Below are positions 7,242-16,786 of a DNA stretch of 35,208 nt, piece after piece; within the stretch, counting starts at the first letter, position 1, and each line of letters begins with the position of its first letter. Position numbers and translations under genes: made by a program. Source of the DNA: CAUVKI01 sp963552605 (GTDB lineage Bacteria > Bacillota > Clostridia > Tissierellales > Peptoniphilaceae); the NCBI GenBank assembly GCA_963552605.1, contig CAUVKI010000018.1, positions 1 through 35,208 of the forward strand, in the 5' to 3' direction. A model generated the notes under the pieces. That model was not told the DNA's origin and ran no database searches. It was given only the letters and a program-made list of their open reading frames with translations.

Positions 7242-8360
7242 ATGAAAAAGAAGTGGGTGTTATTATCGGTGATGTTCGCATTTTTCTTCGCGATATCGGG
7301 ACTTTCAGCAAGAGCGGAGGAAGCGTCCTATTCCTATCCTCCAAAATCCGAATGGACGGACGCAAAGTATTTTGAATTTGATGCTTCCACGGGAACGATT
7401 ACAGGATACGGAGGCGGACCGAAAGATGTCGTAATCCCTGCGAAGATTAACGGCGTTGCGGTACTACATATTGGAGCTTGGGCATTTTATAAGAATCAAC
7501 TGACACAGGTGAGCTTGCCGCAAGGGTTAACCTCCATCGGAAACTATGCATTTTATGATAATAAACTGACACAGGTGAGCTTGCCTAAGGGTTTAACCTC
7601 CATCGGAGCTGTGGCATTTAATCATAATAAACTGACTGAGGTGAGCTTGCCGCAAGGGTTAACCTCCATCGGAAAGGAGGCATTTTCTGAAAATCAACTG
7701 ACTCAGGTAAGCTTGCCTAAGGGTTTAACCTCCATCGGATATAGAGCATTTGCTTATAATAAACTGACTGAGGTGAGCTTTCCGCAAGGGTTAACCTCCA
7801 TTGGAGGCTATGCATTTAATTCTAATCAACTGACTGAGGTGAGCTTTCCTGAAAGTTTAACCTCCATCGAATATGGTGCATTTAATTCTAATCAACTGAC
7901 TCAGGTGAGCTTTCCTGAAAACTTAACCTACATCGGAGAGGAGGCATTTACAAAAAATAAATTAAAAGAAGTGGAAGTGTCGGAAGCGTGCAATGTAGAT
8001 TCGAAAGCCTTTGATGAGGGTGTAAAGATTATCCGCCGAGGTGGAGGGTTGAAAAATATTACCGAAGAAAATCTCTTTGCCGAAAAAGTGATTTCCGATC
8101 CGAAATATTCTTGGACGGTGACTTTTGATAAGGAGCTGGATATTTCCACGGTGAGTGCAGGTAATTTCTTTATTCAGGATAAGGACGGAAATATCCTAAA
8201 AGGCATTGAGCCGACCCTTATCGACGAAACGAAAGTGCGATTTGTGAACAACACCGCTTTTGAAATGAACAAGGATTATTATCTTGTGGTGAAAAAGGGT
8301 GTCCTCGGGAAAAATTCCAAACTCAAAAACACGGTGATTTTAAAATTCCGTGTTCAATAA
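7242..8360 (+). CDS. Secreted BspA-type leucine-rich-repeat protein
   Basis: The start at 7242 has AAGGAGGAG upstream. The 372-residue product has a signal peptide (KKKWVLLSVMFAFFFAISGL, cleaved after about SARA). A short N-terminal region ends in DVVIPAKINGVAVLHIGAWAF, followed by seven 22-residue LRR_5/BspA-type repeats of the pattern (K/Q)LT(Q/E)VS(L/F)P..LTSIG..AF..N. The C-terminal about 90 residues (ISDPKYSWTVTFDKELDIST to the end) resemble an SbsA-type Ig-like domain. There is no LPXTG motif or membrane anchor, so the protein is released or held non-covalently. BspA-like proteins bind host proteins or other bacteria; that role here is inference. It is transcribed alone from its own strong promoter to its own terminator. 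Confidence 0.85.
   Translation: MKKKWVLLSVMFAFFFAISGLSARAEEASYSYPPKSEWTDAKYFEFDASTGTITGYGGGPKDVVIPAKINGVAVLHIGAWAFYKNQLTQVSLPQGLTSIGNYAFYDNKLTQVSLPKGLTSIGAVAFNHNKLTEVSLPQGLTSIGKEAFSENQLTQVSLPKGLTSIGYRAFAYNKLTEVSFPQGLTSIGGYAFNSNQLTEVSFPESLTSIEYGAFNSNQLTQVSFPENLTYIGEEAFTKNKLKEVEVSEACNVDSKAFDEGVKIIRRGGGLKNITEENLFAEKVISDPKYSWTVTFDKELDISTVSAGNFFIQDKDGNILKGIEPTLIDETKVRFVNNTAFEMNKDYYLVVKKGVLGKNSKLKNTVILKFRVQ
7494..7955 (+). repeat. Seven tandem 66-bp repeats encoding LRR units
   Basis: The period is exactly 66 bases (22 codons) starting at 7494, with units beginning AATCAACTGAC or AATAAACTGAC and sharing GGTTTAACCTCCATCGGA-like cores. High nucleotide identity between units, including synonymous positions, indicates recent expansion or ongoing conversion; the last unit is the most divergent. 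Confidence 0.9.
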
Positions 8361-8366
8361 TAAAGC

Positions 8367-8394
8367 AGGGCTGTCATAGACAGCTCTTTTTTTT
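8367..8394 (+). terminator. Intrinsic terminator after the LRR gene
   Basis: AGGGCTGTC pairs with GACAGCTCT around a three-base loop and is followed by a run of T, seven bases after the stop codon. Confidence 0.88.
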
Positions 8395-8443
8395 GTTTTT
8401 TTAATGAAGAATGATCTTTGTCAATTCAAAAAAAGTTTTAATG

Positions 8444-8472
8444 TTGACAGAATTTATAAAGAAAGATAGAAT
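8444..8472 (+). promoter_or_regulatory. Promoter for rny
   Basis: TTGACA (8444-8449), a 17-base spacer and TAGAAT (8467-8472). The leader of about 55 bases ends in GAGGAGGT before the TTG start of rny. Confidence 0.75.
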
Positions 8473-8531
8473 TGATAAGGTACGGTGAATGAAAACAACA
8501 TTGAAATTTTAATTGAGGAGGTGTATGAAAT

Positions 8532-10073
8532 TTGCCTGAAATGCTGAATCTTCTCCTAGTGATTTTGGCGCTCTTCGTGGGATTTTTTGTAGGGTTTCTG
8601 ATTAGAAAAAAGATTGCGGAGAGCAAGATAGGTACGGCGGAACTTGAAGCCGAAAGACTTATCAAACTTGGAAGAGAAAGAGGAGAGACTGCAGAGAAAG
8701 AGATTATTTTGACCGCCAAAGATGAGGCGTTTAAGATAAAGAACGAGATAGAGGAAGAGATCAAATCCAGAAGAAATGAAGTGCACGCACTTGAGCAGCG
8801 TGTTATCAACAAGGAAGAACAGGTGGACAAGCGTATCCTTTCCTTGGAAAAGAAAGAAGATGAATTAAACAAAAAGCTCGCAAAAATTCAGGAGATGGAA
8901 GATGAATCCGAGGTCTTGTACGGTCAGAGGGTTAAAGAGCTTGAGAGAATTTCGGGAATGACCGAAGAAGAAGCGAGGACTTCGCTTATGGATAGGCTTG
9001 AAAAGGAGCTTGTGCATGAGTCCGCCGTAAGGATAAGAGAGTTTGAGCAGAGAATTCAAAATGAGGCGGATAAGCTCTCAAGAGAGGTTTTGACCACGGC
9101 TATTCAAAGATGTGCGGTGGATCATGTGTCGGAGACCACCGTGACAGTTGTGGAGCTTCCAAATGATGAAATGAAAGGAAGAATTATAGGAAGAGAGGGA
9201 AGAAATATAAGAACCCTTGAATCTTTAACGGGGGTGGATCTGATTATTGACGACACTCCGGAAGCGGTGGTGTTGTCGGGGTTTGATCCGGTTCGCAGGG
9301 AGGTTACGAGAATAGCGCTTGAAAAGTTGATTGCAGACGGAAGAATTCACCCTTCACGCATTGAGGAAACCGTTGCAAAGGCGAAAAAGGAAGTTGAGCA
9401 GTCGATTAAAGAAGCAGGTGAGGAAGCGGCTTTCGGTTTGGGGATTCACAATCTTCACCCCGAGGTGTTAAAGCTTGTGGGAAGATTAAAGTATCGCACA
9501 AGCTTCGGTCAGAATGTGCTCAAACATTCCGTCGAGGTGGCAAATATTGCGGGACTTTTGGCTGAGGAACTCGGTGCGGATGTGAAAATAGCGAAAAGAG
9601 CGGGGCTTTTGCACGATATAGGAAAGGCTATTGACCACGAGGTTGAGGGTTCTCATGTGGAAATAGGAGTGAATTTTGCAAGAAAGCATAAGGAGTCAAA
9701 AGAAGTTATACACGCAATTGAAGCACATCACGGCGATGTGGAGCCTTCAACCATAGAAGCGGTGCTGGTACAGGCGTCGGACGCCATTTCCGCAGCCAGA
9801 CCCGGAGCGAGGAGAGAGTCTGTTGAAAATTATATCAAACGCTTGGAAAAACTTGAAGAAATTGCAAATTCATTTGATGGAATTGAAAAATCCTATGCTG
9901 TGCAAGCGGGCAGAGAAATCAGAATTATTTTGAAACCGGATAGGATAAGCGAGGATCATATGACGGTTGTTGCGAGAAATATTGCGTCAAAAATCGAAGA
10001 GGAACTGGATTATCCCGGACAAATCAAGGTGAATCTGATTAGAGAAACTCGTATGGTTGATTACGCAAAATGA
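8532..10073 (+). CDS. rny: Ribonuclease Y (membrane-anchored endoribonuclease)
   Basis: The 513-residue product has the full RNase Y layout: an N-terminal membrane helix (LLLVILALFVGFFVGFLI), a long charged coiled coil (about residues 25-190), a KH domain (ELPNDEMKGRIIGREGRNIR, about 205-265) and an HD domain with LLHDIGKAIDHEVEGSH and AHHGDVEP. It starts mRNA decay as part of the degradosome-like network at the membrane. The start is TTG 8532: GAGGAGGT at 8515-8522 is well placed for it, whereas ATG 8525 in another frame ends after four codons and the next in-frame ATG (8541) is too far from the Shine-Dalgarno. It has its own promoter and a terminator just before the PHP gene. Confidence 0.95.
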   Translation: MPEMLNLLLVILALFVGFFVGFLIRKKIAESKIGTAELEAERLIKLGRERGETAEKEIILTAKDEAFKIKNEIEEEIKSRRNEVHALEQRVINKEEQVDKRILSLEKKEDELNKKLAKIQEMEDESEVLYGQRVKELERISGMTEEEARTSLMDRLEKELVHESAVRIREFEQRIQNEADKLSREVLTTAIQRCAVDHVSETTVTVVELPNDEMKGRIIGREGRNIRTLESLTGVDLIIDDTPEAVVLSGFDPVRREVTRIALEKLIADGRIHPSRIEETVAKAKKEVEQSIKEAGEEAAFGLGIHNLHPEVLKLVGRLKYRTSFGQNVLKHSVEVANIAGLLAEELGADVKIAKRAGLLHDIGKAIDHEVEGSHVEIGVNFARKHKESKEVIHAIEAHHGDVEPSTIEAVLVQASDAISAARPGARRESVENYIKRLEKLEEIANSFDGIEKSYAVQAGREIRIILKPDRISEDHMTVVARNIASKIEEELDYPGQIKVNLIRETRMVDYAK

Positions 10074-10076
10074 TAA

Positions 10077-10103
10077 AGTCTGTCTTATGGCAGGCTTTTT
10101 TTT
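10077..10103 (+). terminator. Terminator between rny and the PHP-miaB-mutSL run
   Basis: AGTCTGTC pairs with GGCAGGCT (two G-T pairs) around TTAT and is followed by eight T. The ribosome binding site of the PHP gene begins a few bases after the T-run. No clear promoter lies between them, so the downstream operon probably depends on readthrough or on a promoter I did not recognise. Confidence 0.75.
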
Positions 10104-10115
10104 GATAGGAGGAGT

Positions 10116-10949
10116 ATGTATAATTTACACAATCACACAACCTGTTCCGATGGAAAACTCACACCCGAGGAACTCATTAAAATGGCGTATGAAAAGGGAC
10201 TTTCGGGGATTGCAATTACGGATCACGACAATATAGACGCAGCTTCGATTGCCAAGGAGTTTTTGAAAAATAAAAATTGGGATTTCACTTTTATAAGCGG
10301 AGTGGAAATAAGCTGCAAGTTGAGCGATGATGATTTTATAAAGAGGGTTAAGGAAAAGACGGGAAAACCTTTTCCGGAAATTCACGTTCTCGGATTGGGC
10401 GTTGATGAAAACAATCCCTTGTTGAAAGAAGAACTTGAAAATTTACTTATACAGCGGAAAAATCGGGGGCTTTTGATGATAGAAAAGCTGAGAGATGCGG
10501 GATATGAAATTTTCAGAGATTTTAACATAGAGGACGAGCCCTTTATAGGCAGGGTCAAAATTGCGCACGAACTCGTAAGGATAGGGGAAGCGGAAACGGT
10601 TTCGGAAGCATTTGAAAAGTTTTTAAACCGAACCTCTCCCTATTATGTGAAGAGTAAGGTGCTTACGGTTAAAAGAGCCATAGAAATCATACATTTTGCA
10701 GGGGGTATAGCTTCGCTCGCACACCCCGGAGAAATTGGAAATGAAGAAGTGCTTAAACGAGTGCTTAAAGAAAACTTTGATGCCTTGGAGTGTTATCATC
10801 CGAGTAATGACAAGGCTATGACAAAAAGACTTCTTATGGAAACTGAAAGACTCGGGATAAAAGTTACGGGGGGCTCGGATTTTCACGGCATTGAAGAACA
10901 GGCATATGAAGATTTTACAAAATATGGTGTTAATGAACTATGGTTATAA
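10116..10949 (+). CDS. PHP-domain phosphoesterase
   Basis: The 277-residue product begins MYNLHNHTTCSDGKLTPEEL with GIAITDHDN, the first PHP metal-binding motifs (HxH and DHD). It continues with FISGVEISC and ends GGIASLAHPGE and VTGGSDFHG, giving the remaining His/Asp ligands. This is the YciV/TrpH-like group, whose characterised members hydrolyse 3',5'-nucleoside bisphosphates or act as 5'-3' exonucleases on short RNA; the substrate here is not shown by the sequence. TAGGAGGAG precedes the ATG. The last 10 bases overlap the start of miaB, so the two are translationally coupled. Confidence 0.85.
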   Translation: MYNLHNHTTCSDGKLTPEELIKMAYEKGLSGIAITDHDNIDAASIAKEFLKNKNWDFTFISGVEISCKLSDDDFIKRVKEKTGKPFPEIHVLGLGVDENNPLLKEELENLLIQRKNRGLLMIEKLRDAGYEIFRDFNIEDEPFIGRVKIAHELVRIGEAETVSEAFEKFLNRTSPYYVKSKVLTVKRAIEIIHFAGGIASLAHPGEIGNEEVLKRVLKENFDALECYHPSNDKAMTKRLLMETERLGIKVTGGSDFHGIEEQAYEDFTKYGVNELWL

Positions 10950-12376
10950 GAAGAATTGATTTGAAAACTTTATACGAGCAGGAAGAATATAGAGAAGCGA
11001 TTATATTTTTCACCTCATATGTTGAGGACTTTATCAGTAAGACGGGGGAGCGTCCCAAATATTTCATAAAAACTTACGGCTGTCAGATGAATGAACACGA
11101 TTCGGAGCGGCTCAGATGGATTTTTAATGAAATAGGTTATGGTGAAACTTTCGATGAAAATCAATCGGACGTTATTTTATACAACACCTGCCTGATTCGT
11201 GAAAATGCGGAAAACAAAGTGTTCGGAAAAATCGGAGCTTTGAAACATCTGAAGAAGAAAAGACCGAATATAACTATCATAATGTGCGGCTGTATGATGG
11301 AAAAAGAGGAACTCAGACTAAGGGTCAAAGAGAAATATTCCCAAGTTGATATAGTTTTCGGCACAAATGCACTTCATCGACTTCCTTTGCTTCTGTATCG
11401 CCATCTGCTCGGAGGAGATTTTATCTCAGATGAACCGGAAAACAGATTGCTCGTTGAGAATATAGGAATGCTCCCCGATTCACCTTTTCAGAGCTATGTG
11501 AATATAACCTATGGGTGCAACAATTTTTGCACCTATTGTGTGGTGCCTTTTACAAGAGGGAGGGAGATGAGCAGACTCAAGGGCGACATTATTTCAGAGG
11601 TGGAAGAACTTGCGAAAAAGGGAACCAAGGAGGTTACTCTCTTGGGTCAGAATGTAAATTCCTATGGGAATACCTTCGAGAATGATTATCGTTTTGCGGA
11701 TTTGCTTACCGATATAGACAAGATAGGGATAGATCGCATTCGCTTTATGACTTCTCACCCCAAGGATATTTCAGACCGTCTGATTGAGTGTTTTATCACT
11801 CTCAAACATCTTCCTCATTATATTCATCTTCCCGTGCAGTCGGGGAGCAATAAGATTTTGAAGGCTATGAACAGACACTATACGATAGAAAAGTATTTGC
11901 AAAGCATAGATAAGTTGAAAAAAGCCGCACCCGATATCGCCATTTCCACGGATATAATCGTGGGTTTTCCGGGAGAAACGGAAGAGGATTTTAATGCAAC
12001 TATGGAGCTTTCAAAAATTGTCGGATACGACTCGTCGTTTTCATTTATCTTTTCAAAGCGTCAAGGGACGGTTGCATATAATATGGAAAATCAGATATCG
12101 GAAGAGGTGAAGTCGGAAAGACACAAGAGATTGAATTCGTTGTTAAATGATATTTCGCTTAAAAAAAATTTGGAGTTTGTGGGGAGAGAAGAGGAAATTT
12201 TGGTGGAGGCTCAGTCAAAATCAAATCCCGATATGCTTACGGGAAGAACTCTTTCAAATAAACTCGTTCATTTTAGGGGAACTTCGGATATGATAGGAAA
12301 ATTTGTCGTCGTAAGGATAGAGAATGCAAAATCATTCTCTCTTGAGGGCGATTTTATCGGGGTGGCGGATAGATGA
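10940..12376 (+). CDS. miaB: tRNA-2-methylthio-N6-dimethylallyladenosine synthase MiaB
   Basis: The 478-residue radical-SAM methylthiotransferase has three parts. The N-terminal UPF0004 domain carries the auxiliary cluster cysteines C48 (TYGCQMNEHDS), C84 (NTCLIREN) and C118 (MCGCMMEKEE). The radical-SAM core has C193, C197 and C200 in YGCNNFCTYCVVPFTRGRE. A C-terminal TRAM domain ends the protein. It adds the methylthio group to i6A37 in tRNAs reading UNN codons. The substrate base is made by MiaA, encoded in the same operon. The 40-residue N-terminal extension before the first cysteine is common in clostridial MiaB. The start overlaps the PHP gene, and the stop overlaps the mutS start by four bases. 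Confidence 0.95.
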   Translation: MVIRRIDLKTLYEQEEYREAIIFFTSYVEDFISKTGERPKYFIKTYGCQMNEHDSERLRWIFNEIGYGETFDENQSDVILYNTCLIRENAENKVFGKIGALKHLKKKRPNITIIMCGCMMEKEELRLRVKEKYSQVDIVFGTNALHRLPLLLYRHLLGGDFISDEPENRLLVENIGMLPDSPFQSYVNITYGCNNFCTYCVVPFTRGREMSRLKGDIISEVEELAKKGTKEVTLLGQNVNSYGNTFENDYRFADLLTDIDKIGIDRIRFMTSHPKDISDRLIECFITLKHLPHYIHLPVQSGSNKILKAMNRHYTIEKYLQSIDKLKKAAPDIAISTDIIVGFPGETEEDFNATMELSKIVGYDSSFSFIFSKRQGTVAYNMENQISEEVKSERHKRLNSLLNDISLKKNLEFVGREEEILVEAQSKSNPDMLTGRTLSNKLVHFRGTSDMIGKFVVVRIENAKSFSLEGDFIGVADR

Positions 12377-14940
12377 CTCCTATGCTTGAACAATATTTCT
12401 CGATTAAAAAATCAGTACCTGATTGCATACTTTTTTACAGACTGGGAGATTTTTATGAGATGTTTTTTGAAGATGCCGAAATTGCGTCAAAAGAATTGGA
12501 GATTGCATTGACGGCAAGAGATGCGGGAGGTGGAGAAAAAGCGCCTATGTGCGGAGTCCCGTATCACAGCTATGAGCCGTATCTTGAGAAGCTGATTTCA
12601 AACGGACATAAGGTTGCAATTTGCGAGCAGCTTGAAAATCCGAAAGAGGTTAAAGGAATAGTTAAGAGAGATGTGGTAAGGGTTATTTCTCCCGGCACAA
12701 TTATTTCAAAAAGCTCTGATGAAAAATCTCATAATTATTTTATGACACTGATTGCTGAAGAAAAATTTTTTGCTCTGAGTGCAATTGATAATTCCACCGG
12801 AGAACTTTTTGCCACTCAATCCGAACTGCTTGAAACCGGAACTGAACTCCTAAACGAGCTTTCCCGCTTTAACCCCTCGGAAATAGTCATAAACGAAAGC
12901 AGCTATGTAATAAAAGATTTTCAAAAATATATCCGAGAATTTTCACCTATGCTTACGGAACTTGAGCTTTGTTCAAAAGAGGAGCAGGAGAAACTCTTAT
13001 CGGAAAATTTTTCTCAATCGGAGCTTTGTAAGCTTGATAAGAAACCCTTTGCAAGGTCTGCAATCGCACTTTCACTCTCCTATCTCAAAACCAAAGCGAG
13101 AATGAGTGCATCTCATATAAACACCATAAATTATTACGAGAGCAAAAATTATATGGATTTGGATTATCGCACTGCGGCAAATCTTGAGCTTACGGAAACT
13201 CTTTATGGACGCTCGAAAAAAGGCTCTCTCCTTTCCATACTGGATAAAACTGCAACGGCGATGGGAGCGAGATTATTGAAATCTTACATTCAGAGACCGC
13301 TTCTGGATAAAGGAAAAATTGAAGAAAGATTTGATGCTGTGGACTTCTTCAAAAAGGAAACCATAATAAGAGAAGAAGTTTTAGAAATGCTTTCGGATAT
13401 CTATGATTTGGAGAGAATTTCCTCCAAGGTTGCCGAGGGATTGGGAAATCCGAGAGAGCTTTTCACTCTGGGTTTTTCTATGACCAAGCTTCCGTTTATA
13501 TACGATAAAATACCGAAAAAAAAAGAGCTTTCGTGGTTGTGGACAGGTTGGGATGATCTTTCGGACTTGTGCGGAAAAATTATAGGCACTCTTTCTGATG
13601 ATCCGCCCGTTTCCACAACGGACGGAGGATTGATAAGGGAAGGGTTTTCGTCCGAGCTTGATGAACTGAGAGATTTTTTGAGGCACGGAAAGGAAAAGCT
13701 GATTGATTTGGAAAATTCCGAGCGGAAGAGAAGCGGGATTAAGAATATAAAAATCGGATATAATCGGGTGTTCGGTTATTTTTTTGAAGTCACAAAGAGC
13801 AACTTAAACCTTGTTCCGAAACATTTTATCAGGCGGCAGACCTTGGCGAACTGCGAAAGATTTTTTTCGGAAGAGCTTAAAGAACTTGAAGAAAAAATTT
13901 TAACCGCAGGGGATAGAGCAAAAGAGCTTGAAACGAAAATTTTTAACGACCTTAGGGCTTCCATCAGGGAAGATATTTTCAGGATTCAAAGGACCGCCTC
14001 CGTGATTGCGTGCTTGGATGTAATGATTTCTTTTTCCAAAGTTGCGTTTGAAAACAATTATAATCGCCCTCTTCTGAATAAAGAGGGAAGATTGGAAATT
14101 TATGACGGAAGACACCCTGTAGTAGAGAAGAGTCTTAAAGGTGAAGAATTTATCTCGAACAATACTTTTTTGGGCGGAAACGGAAAAGTTATGCAGCTTA
14201 TTACGGGTCCCAATATGTCGGGCAAATCGACATATATGCGTCAAGTCGCCCTGATTACCCTGATGGCGCAGTCGGGTTCTTTTGTGCCTTGCACGAGTGC
14301 GGATATTCCGATTACCGACAGGATTTTTTCGAGGATAGGAGCGTCGGATAATCTTGCAAGAGGTGAGAGCACCTTTATGGTCGAGATGAAAGAAGTGGCT
14401 CAGATTTTGAACGAAGCCACAGAAAAGAGCTTGATTATATTGGACGAGGTAGGCAGAGGCACGGGAACTTATGACGGGTTGTCAATCGCTTGGGCGGTGG
14501 CGGAGTATATAGTTAAGGATATAAATGCGAGAACTCTTTTTGCCACGCACTATCACGAGCTGACGGAGTTATCCGAGCGATACGGATCAATTCAAAATAT
14601 GAATGTAAAAATCTTGGAGAAAGAGGACGGAATAATTTTCTTGAGAAAGGTCGAGGAGGGAAAGACCGACAGAAGTTTCGGAATAGAAGTGGCGAAGCTT
14701 GCAGGAGTTAAGACTCAGGTTATAGAAAACGCAAAGGCTTTTTTGAGTATGATGGAAACTCATTATAAACTTTCTCTTGATTTTGATGAAACGAAAATTC
14801 AGCAGTTGGATTTCTTGAATTTTAAGAGAGAATATTTGTTAAACAGGCTTGAGAACTTGGATATAAACGAGCTTTCTCCGAAGGCGGCTCACGAACTTTT
14901 GGAAGCTTTGCACAATGAGGCTTTGAATTTGAGGGATTAG
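12373..14940 (+). CDS. mutS: DNA mismatch repair protein MutS
   Basis: The 855-residue product is full length. Near the N-terminus is the mismatch-binding GDFYEMFFEDA with the Phe-x-Glu wedge, followed by ALTARDAGGGEKAPMCGVPY. The C-terminal ABC-type ATPase has Walker A (TGPNMSGKSTYMRQ, about residue 610-623), the signature region and Walker B LIILDEVGRGTGTYDG, then FATHYHELTEL. MutS scans DNA for mispairs and recruits MutL. It starts inside the last codons of miaB (ATGA overlap), and its stop is one base from the mutL start, so the repair pair is produced together. Confidence 0.97.
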   Translation: MTPMLEQYFSIKKSVPDCILFYRLGDFYEMFFEDAEIASKELEIALTARDAGGGEKAPMCGVPYHSYEPYLEKLISNGHKVAICEQLENPKEVKGIVKRDVVRVISPGTIISKSSDEKSHNYFMTLIAEEKFFALSAIDNSTGELFATQSELLETGTELLNELSRFNPSEIVINESSYVIKDFQKYIREFSPMLTELELCSKEEQEKLLSENFSQSELCKLDKKPFARSAIALSLSYLKTKARMSASHINTINYYESKNYMDLDYRTAANLELTETLYGRSKKGSLLSILDKTATAMGARLLKSYIQRPLLDKGKIEERFDAVDFFKKETIIREEVLEMLSDIYDLERISSKVAEGLGNPRELFTLGFSMTKLPFIYDKIPKKKELSWLWTGWDDLSDLCGKIIGTLSDDPPVSTTDGGLIREGFSSELDELRDFLRHGKEKLIDLENSERKRSGIKNIKIGYNRVFGYFFEVTKSNLNLVPKHFIRRQTLANCERFFSEELKELEEKILTAGDRAKELETKIFNDLRASIREDIFRIQRTASVIACLDVMISFSKVAFENNYNRPLLNKEGRLEIYDGRHPVVEKSLKGEEFISNNTFLGGNGKVMQLITGPNMSGKSTYMRQVALITLMAQSGSFVPCTSADIPITDRIFSRIGASDNLARGESTFMVEMKEVAQILNEATEKSLIILDEVGRGTGTYDGLSIAWAVAEYIVKDINARTLFATHYHELTELSERYGSIQNMNVKILEKEDGIIFLRKVEEGKTDRSFGIEVAKLAGVKTQVIENAKAFLSMMETHYKLSLDFDETKIQQLDFLNFKREYLLNRLENLDINELSPKAAHELLEALHNEALNLRD

Positions 14941-14941
14941 A

Positions 14942-16786
14942 ATGAGCGATATAAAAAAATTGGATCAAAAGACCATACAGCTTATTGCGGCGGGGGAAGT
15001 CATAGAAAGACCTGCCTCCGTGGTTAAGGAATTGATTGAAAATGCCTTTGACGCAAAAGCAAAGACCGTTAAAATCGAAGAGGAGGAGGGAGGAAAGTCT
15101 CTCATAAGGATTACGGACGACGGAAAGGGAATGTCCAAGGAGGATATACCTCTTGCGTTTATGCCGCACGCCACTTCAAAACTCTCAGATATCAGCGACC
15201 TTTCAGCCATTCACAGCTACGGGTTCAGAGGTGAGGCGTTGGCGTCCGTAAGTGCGGTCTCAAAGATAGAGATTATAACCAAGGACAGCCTCTCGGATTT
15301 CGGAACAAAAGCCGACATAGAAGAACAAAAGGTCGTAAGATTGGAACCCGTTGCCGCAAAAAAAGGAACTCTTATTACCGTGAAAGATTTGTTTTACAAT
15401 ACTCCCGTGAGAAAAAAATTTTTAAAGGCTGACAGGTCGGAGTCCATGGCGATATCCGATGTGATTATGAAAGCCTCGCTCTCCAGAAGAGATATTGCCG
15501 TAGAATATTATAGAAACGGCACAAGAATTTTTGCGGCACAGAGTACGGAGAGTCTCAAAGAGAGGATTTTTCTGCTTCAGGGAGGAGAAACCGAAAGCCA
15601 TCTCAGATATTTTTCTCTGGAAGAAAAAGATATTTCGGTTGAGGGTGCGGTGTCGGATAACTCTCTCTATAAGGGAAACCGCTCCGGACAATATTTGTTT
15701 GTAAATGAAAGACCGGTATATGTGTCGGGAATTTTTCGTGCGGCGGAAAGTCAATACAGAAGTCTTATTCCTCACAACAAGTTTCCGGTTCTGTTTTTGT
15801 ATTTCAGAGTTCCTGAAAATTCGGTGGATATAAATGTTCACCCCAATAAAAAAGAAATAAGACTGCTAAGGCAGGAAGAGATGATTTCCTTGCTTATTCA
15901 TGGAATAAGGGACGCACTTTATAATGATATCCGAGTGAGAAGTACGACGCTTCTTAAGGAACGGACAAGCCCTCCTGAAGTGATCTATCTGACGGAAAAT
16001 CCTATCCGTGAAGAGTTTGATTTTTCAAAAATAAGAGCGGAAGATTTTTTTACCGAAGTTGTGGAAAAAAGAGAAACCTGTGATTATACTTACTTGCCTT
16101 GTGAAATGGGAGTGTCCGAAGCGGCGGTTGAATATGACAATAATGAACTTTCGGAAGAAGAAACCCAAGAAGCAGAAAATCTTTCACTTTTTTCGGAAGG
16201 CAAAAATCCCATAGAACATCTTAGGATAATCGGAACTGTTTTTAATTCCTATATTCTGCTTGAGGATAATTCCGATTCTTCACTTGTGATAATAGATCAG
16301 CACGCCGCACACGAGAGGGTTCTCTATGAGAAATTCAGAGAGCGTTTTAAGAATAGAACAATACCCGTTCAACTGCTTCTTGTGGGAGAAACTCTCACCC
16401 TTTCCGACAGAGATAAAACCCTTCTTATGAACTCAATAGAAACCGTTAAGCGTTTCGGCTTTGAAATAGAAGATTTCGGAGAGAGGGATATTATTATTAG
16501 GGGTATTCCGGGATTTTTGGGACTTCCGAGTGCGAGAGATTTACTTTTGCAGATTGTGGAGTCCTTGGACGATACGGGTTGTCTTTCGGAGTTCAGACTT
16601 GAGAAAGTTATGAAAAGAGCGTGTGTCAATGCAATAAAATTCGGAGACAGAATTGACAATGAAGATATAGGTGAATTACTCCTTAAGCTTCATTCTCTGA
16701 ATTATTTTGAGACCTGCCCTCACGGGAGACCCACCGTGGTTAAGATAAGCAAAAAAGATTTTGCAAAGGTTTTTTTGAGAGTATGA
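14942..16786 (+). CDS. mutL: DNA mismatch repair endonuclease MutL
   Basis: The 614-residue product has the GHKL ATPase motifs LIAAGEVIERPASVVKELIE, ITDDGKGMS and SYGFRGEALASVSAVS. The C-terminal domain carries DQHAAHERVLYE at about residue 452, which fits the metal-binding endonuclease motif DQHA-x2-E-x4-E, plus CVNAIKFGD and CPHGRPT. It is therefore expected to nick DNA itself, as in bacteria without MutH. MutS loads it at mismatches. It begins one base after mutS and overlaps miaA by four bases. Confidence 0.97.
   Translation: MSDIKKLDQKTIQLIAAGEVIERPASVVKELIENAFDAKAKTVKIEEEEGGKSLIRITDDGKGMSKEDIPLAFMPHATSKLSDISDLSAIHSYGFRGEALASVSAVSKIEIITKDSLSDFGTKADIEEQKVVRLEPVAAKKGTLITVKDLFYNTPVRKKFLKADRSESMAISDVIMKASLSRRDIAVEYYRNGTRIFAAQSTESLKERIFLLQGGETESHLRYFSLEEKDISVEGAVSDNSLYKGNRSGQYLFVNERPVYVSGIFRAAESQYRSLIPHNKFPVLFLYFRVPENSVDINVHPNKKEIRLLRQEEMISLLIHGIRDALYNDIRVRSTTLLKERTSPPEVIYLTENPIREEFDFSKIRAEDFFTEVVEKRETCDYTYLPCEMGVSEAAVEYDNNELSEEETQEAENLSLFSEGKNPIEHLRIIGTVFNSYILLEDNSDSSLVIIDQHAAHERVLYEKFRERFKNRTIPVQLLLVGETLTLSDRDKTLLMNSIETVKRFGFEIEDFGERDIIIRGIPGFLGLPSARDLLLQIVESLDDTGCLSEFRLEKVMKRACVNAIKFGDRIDNEDIGELLLKLHSLNYFETCPHGRPTVVKISKKDFAKVFLRV

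Noticed and set aside
7494..7955. Regular 66-bp repeats, considered as a CRISPR-like array
   Set aside because: They lie in frame within a gene, encode LRR units and have no unique spacers.
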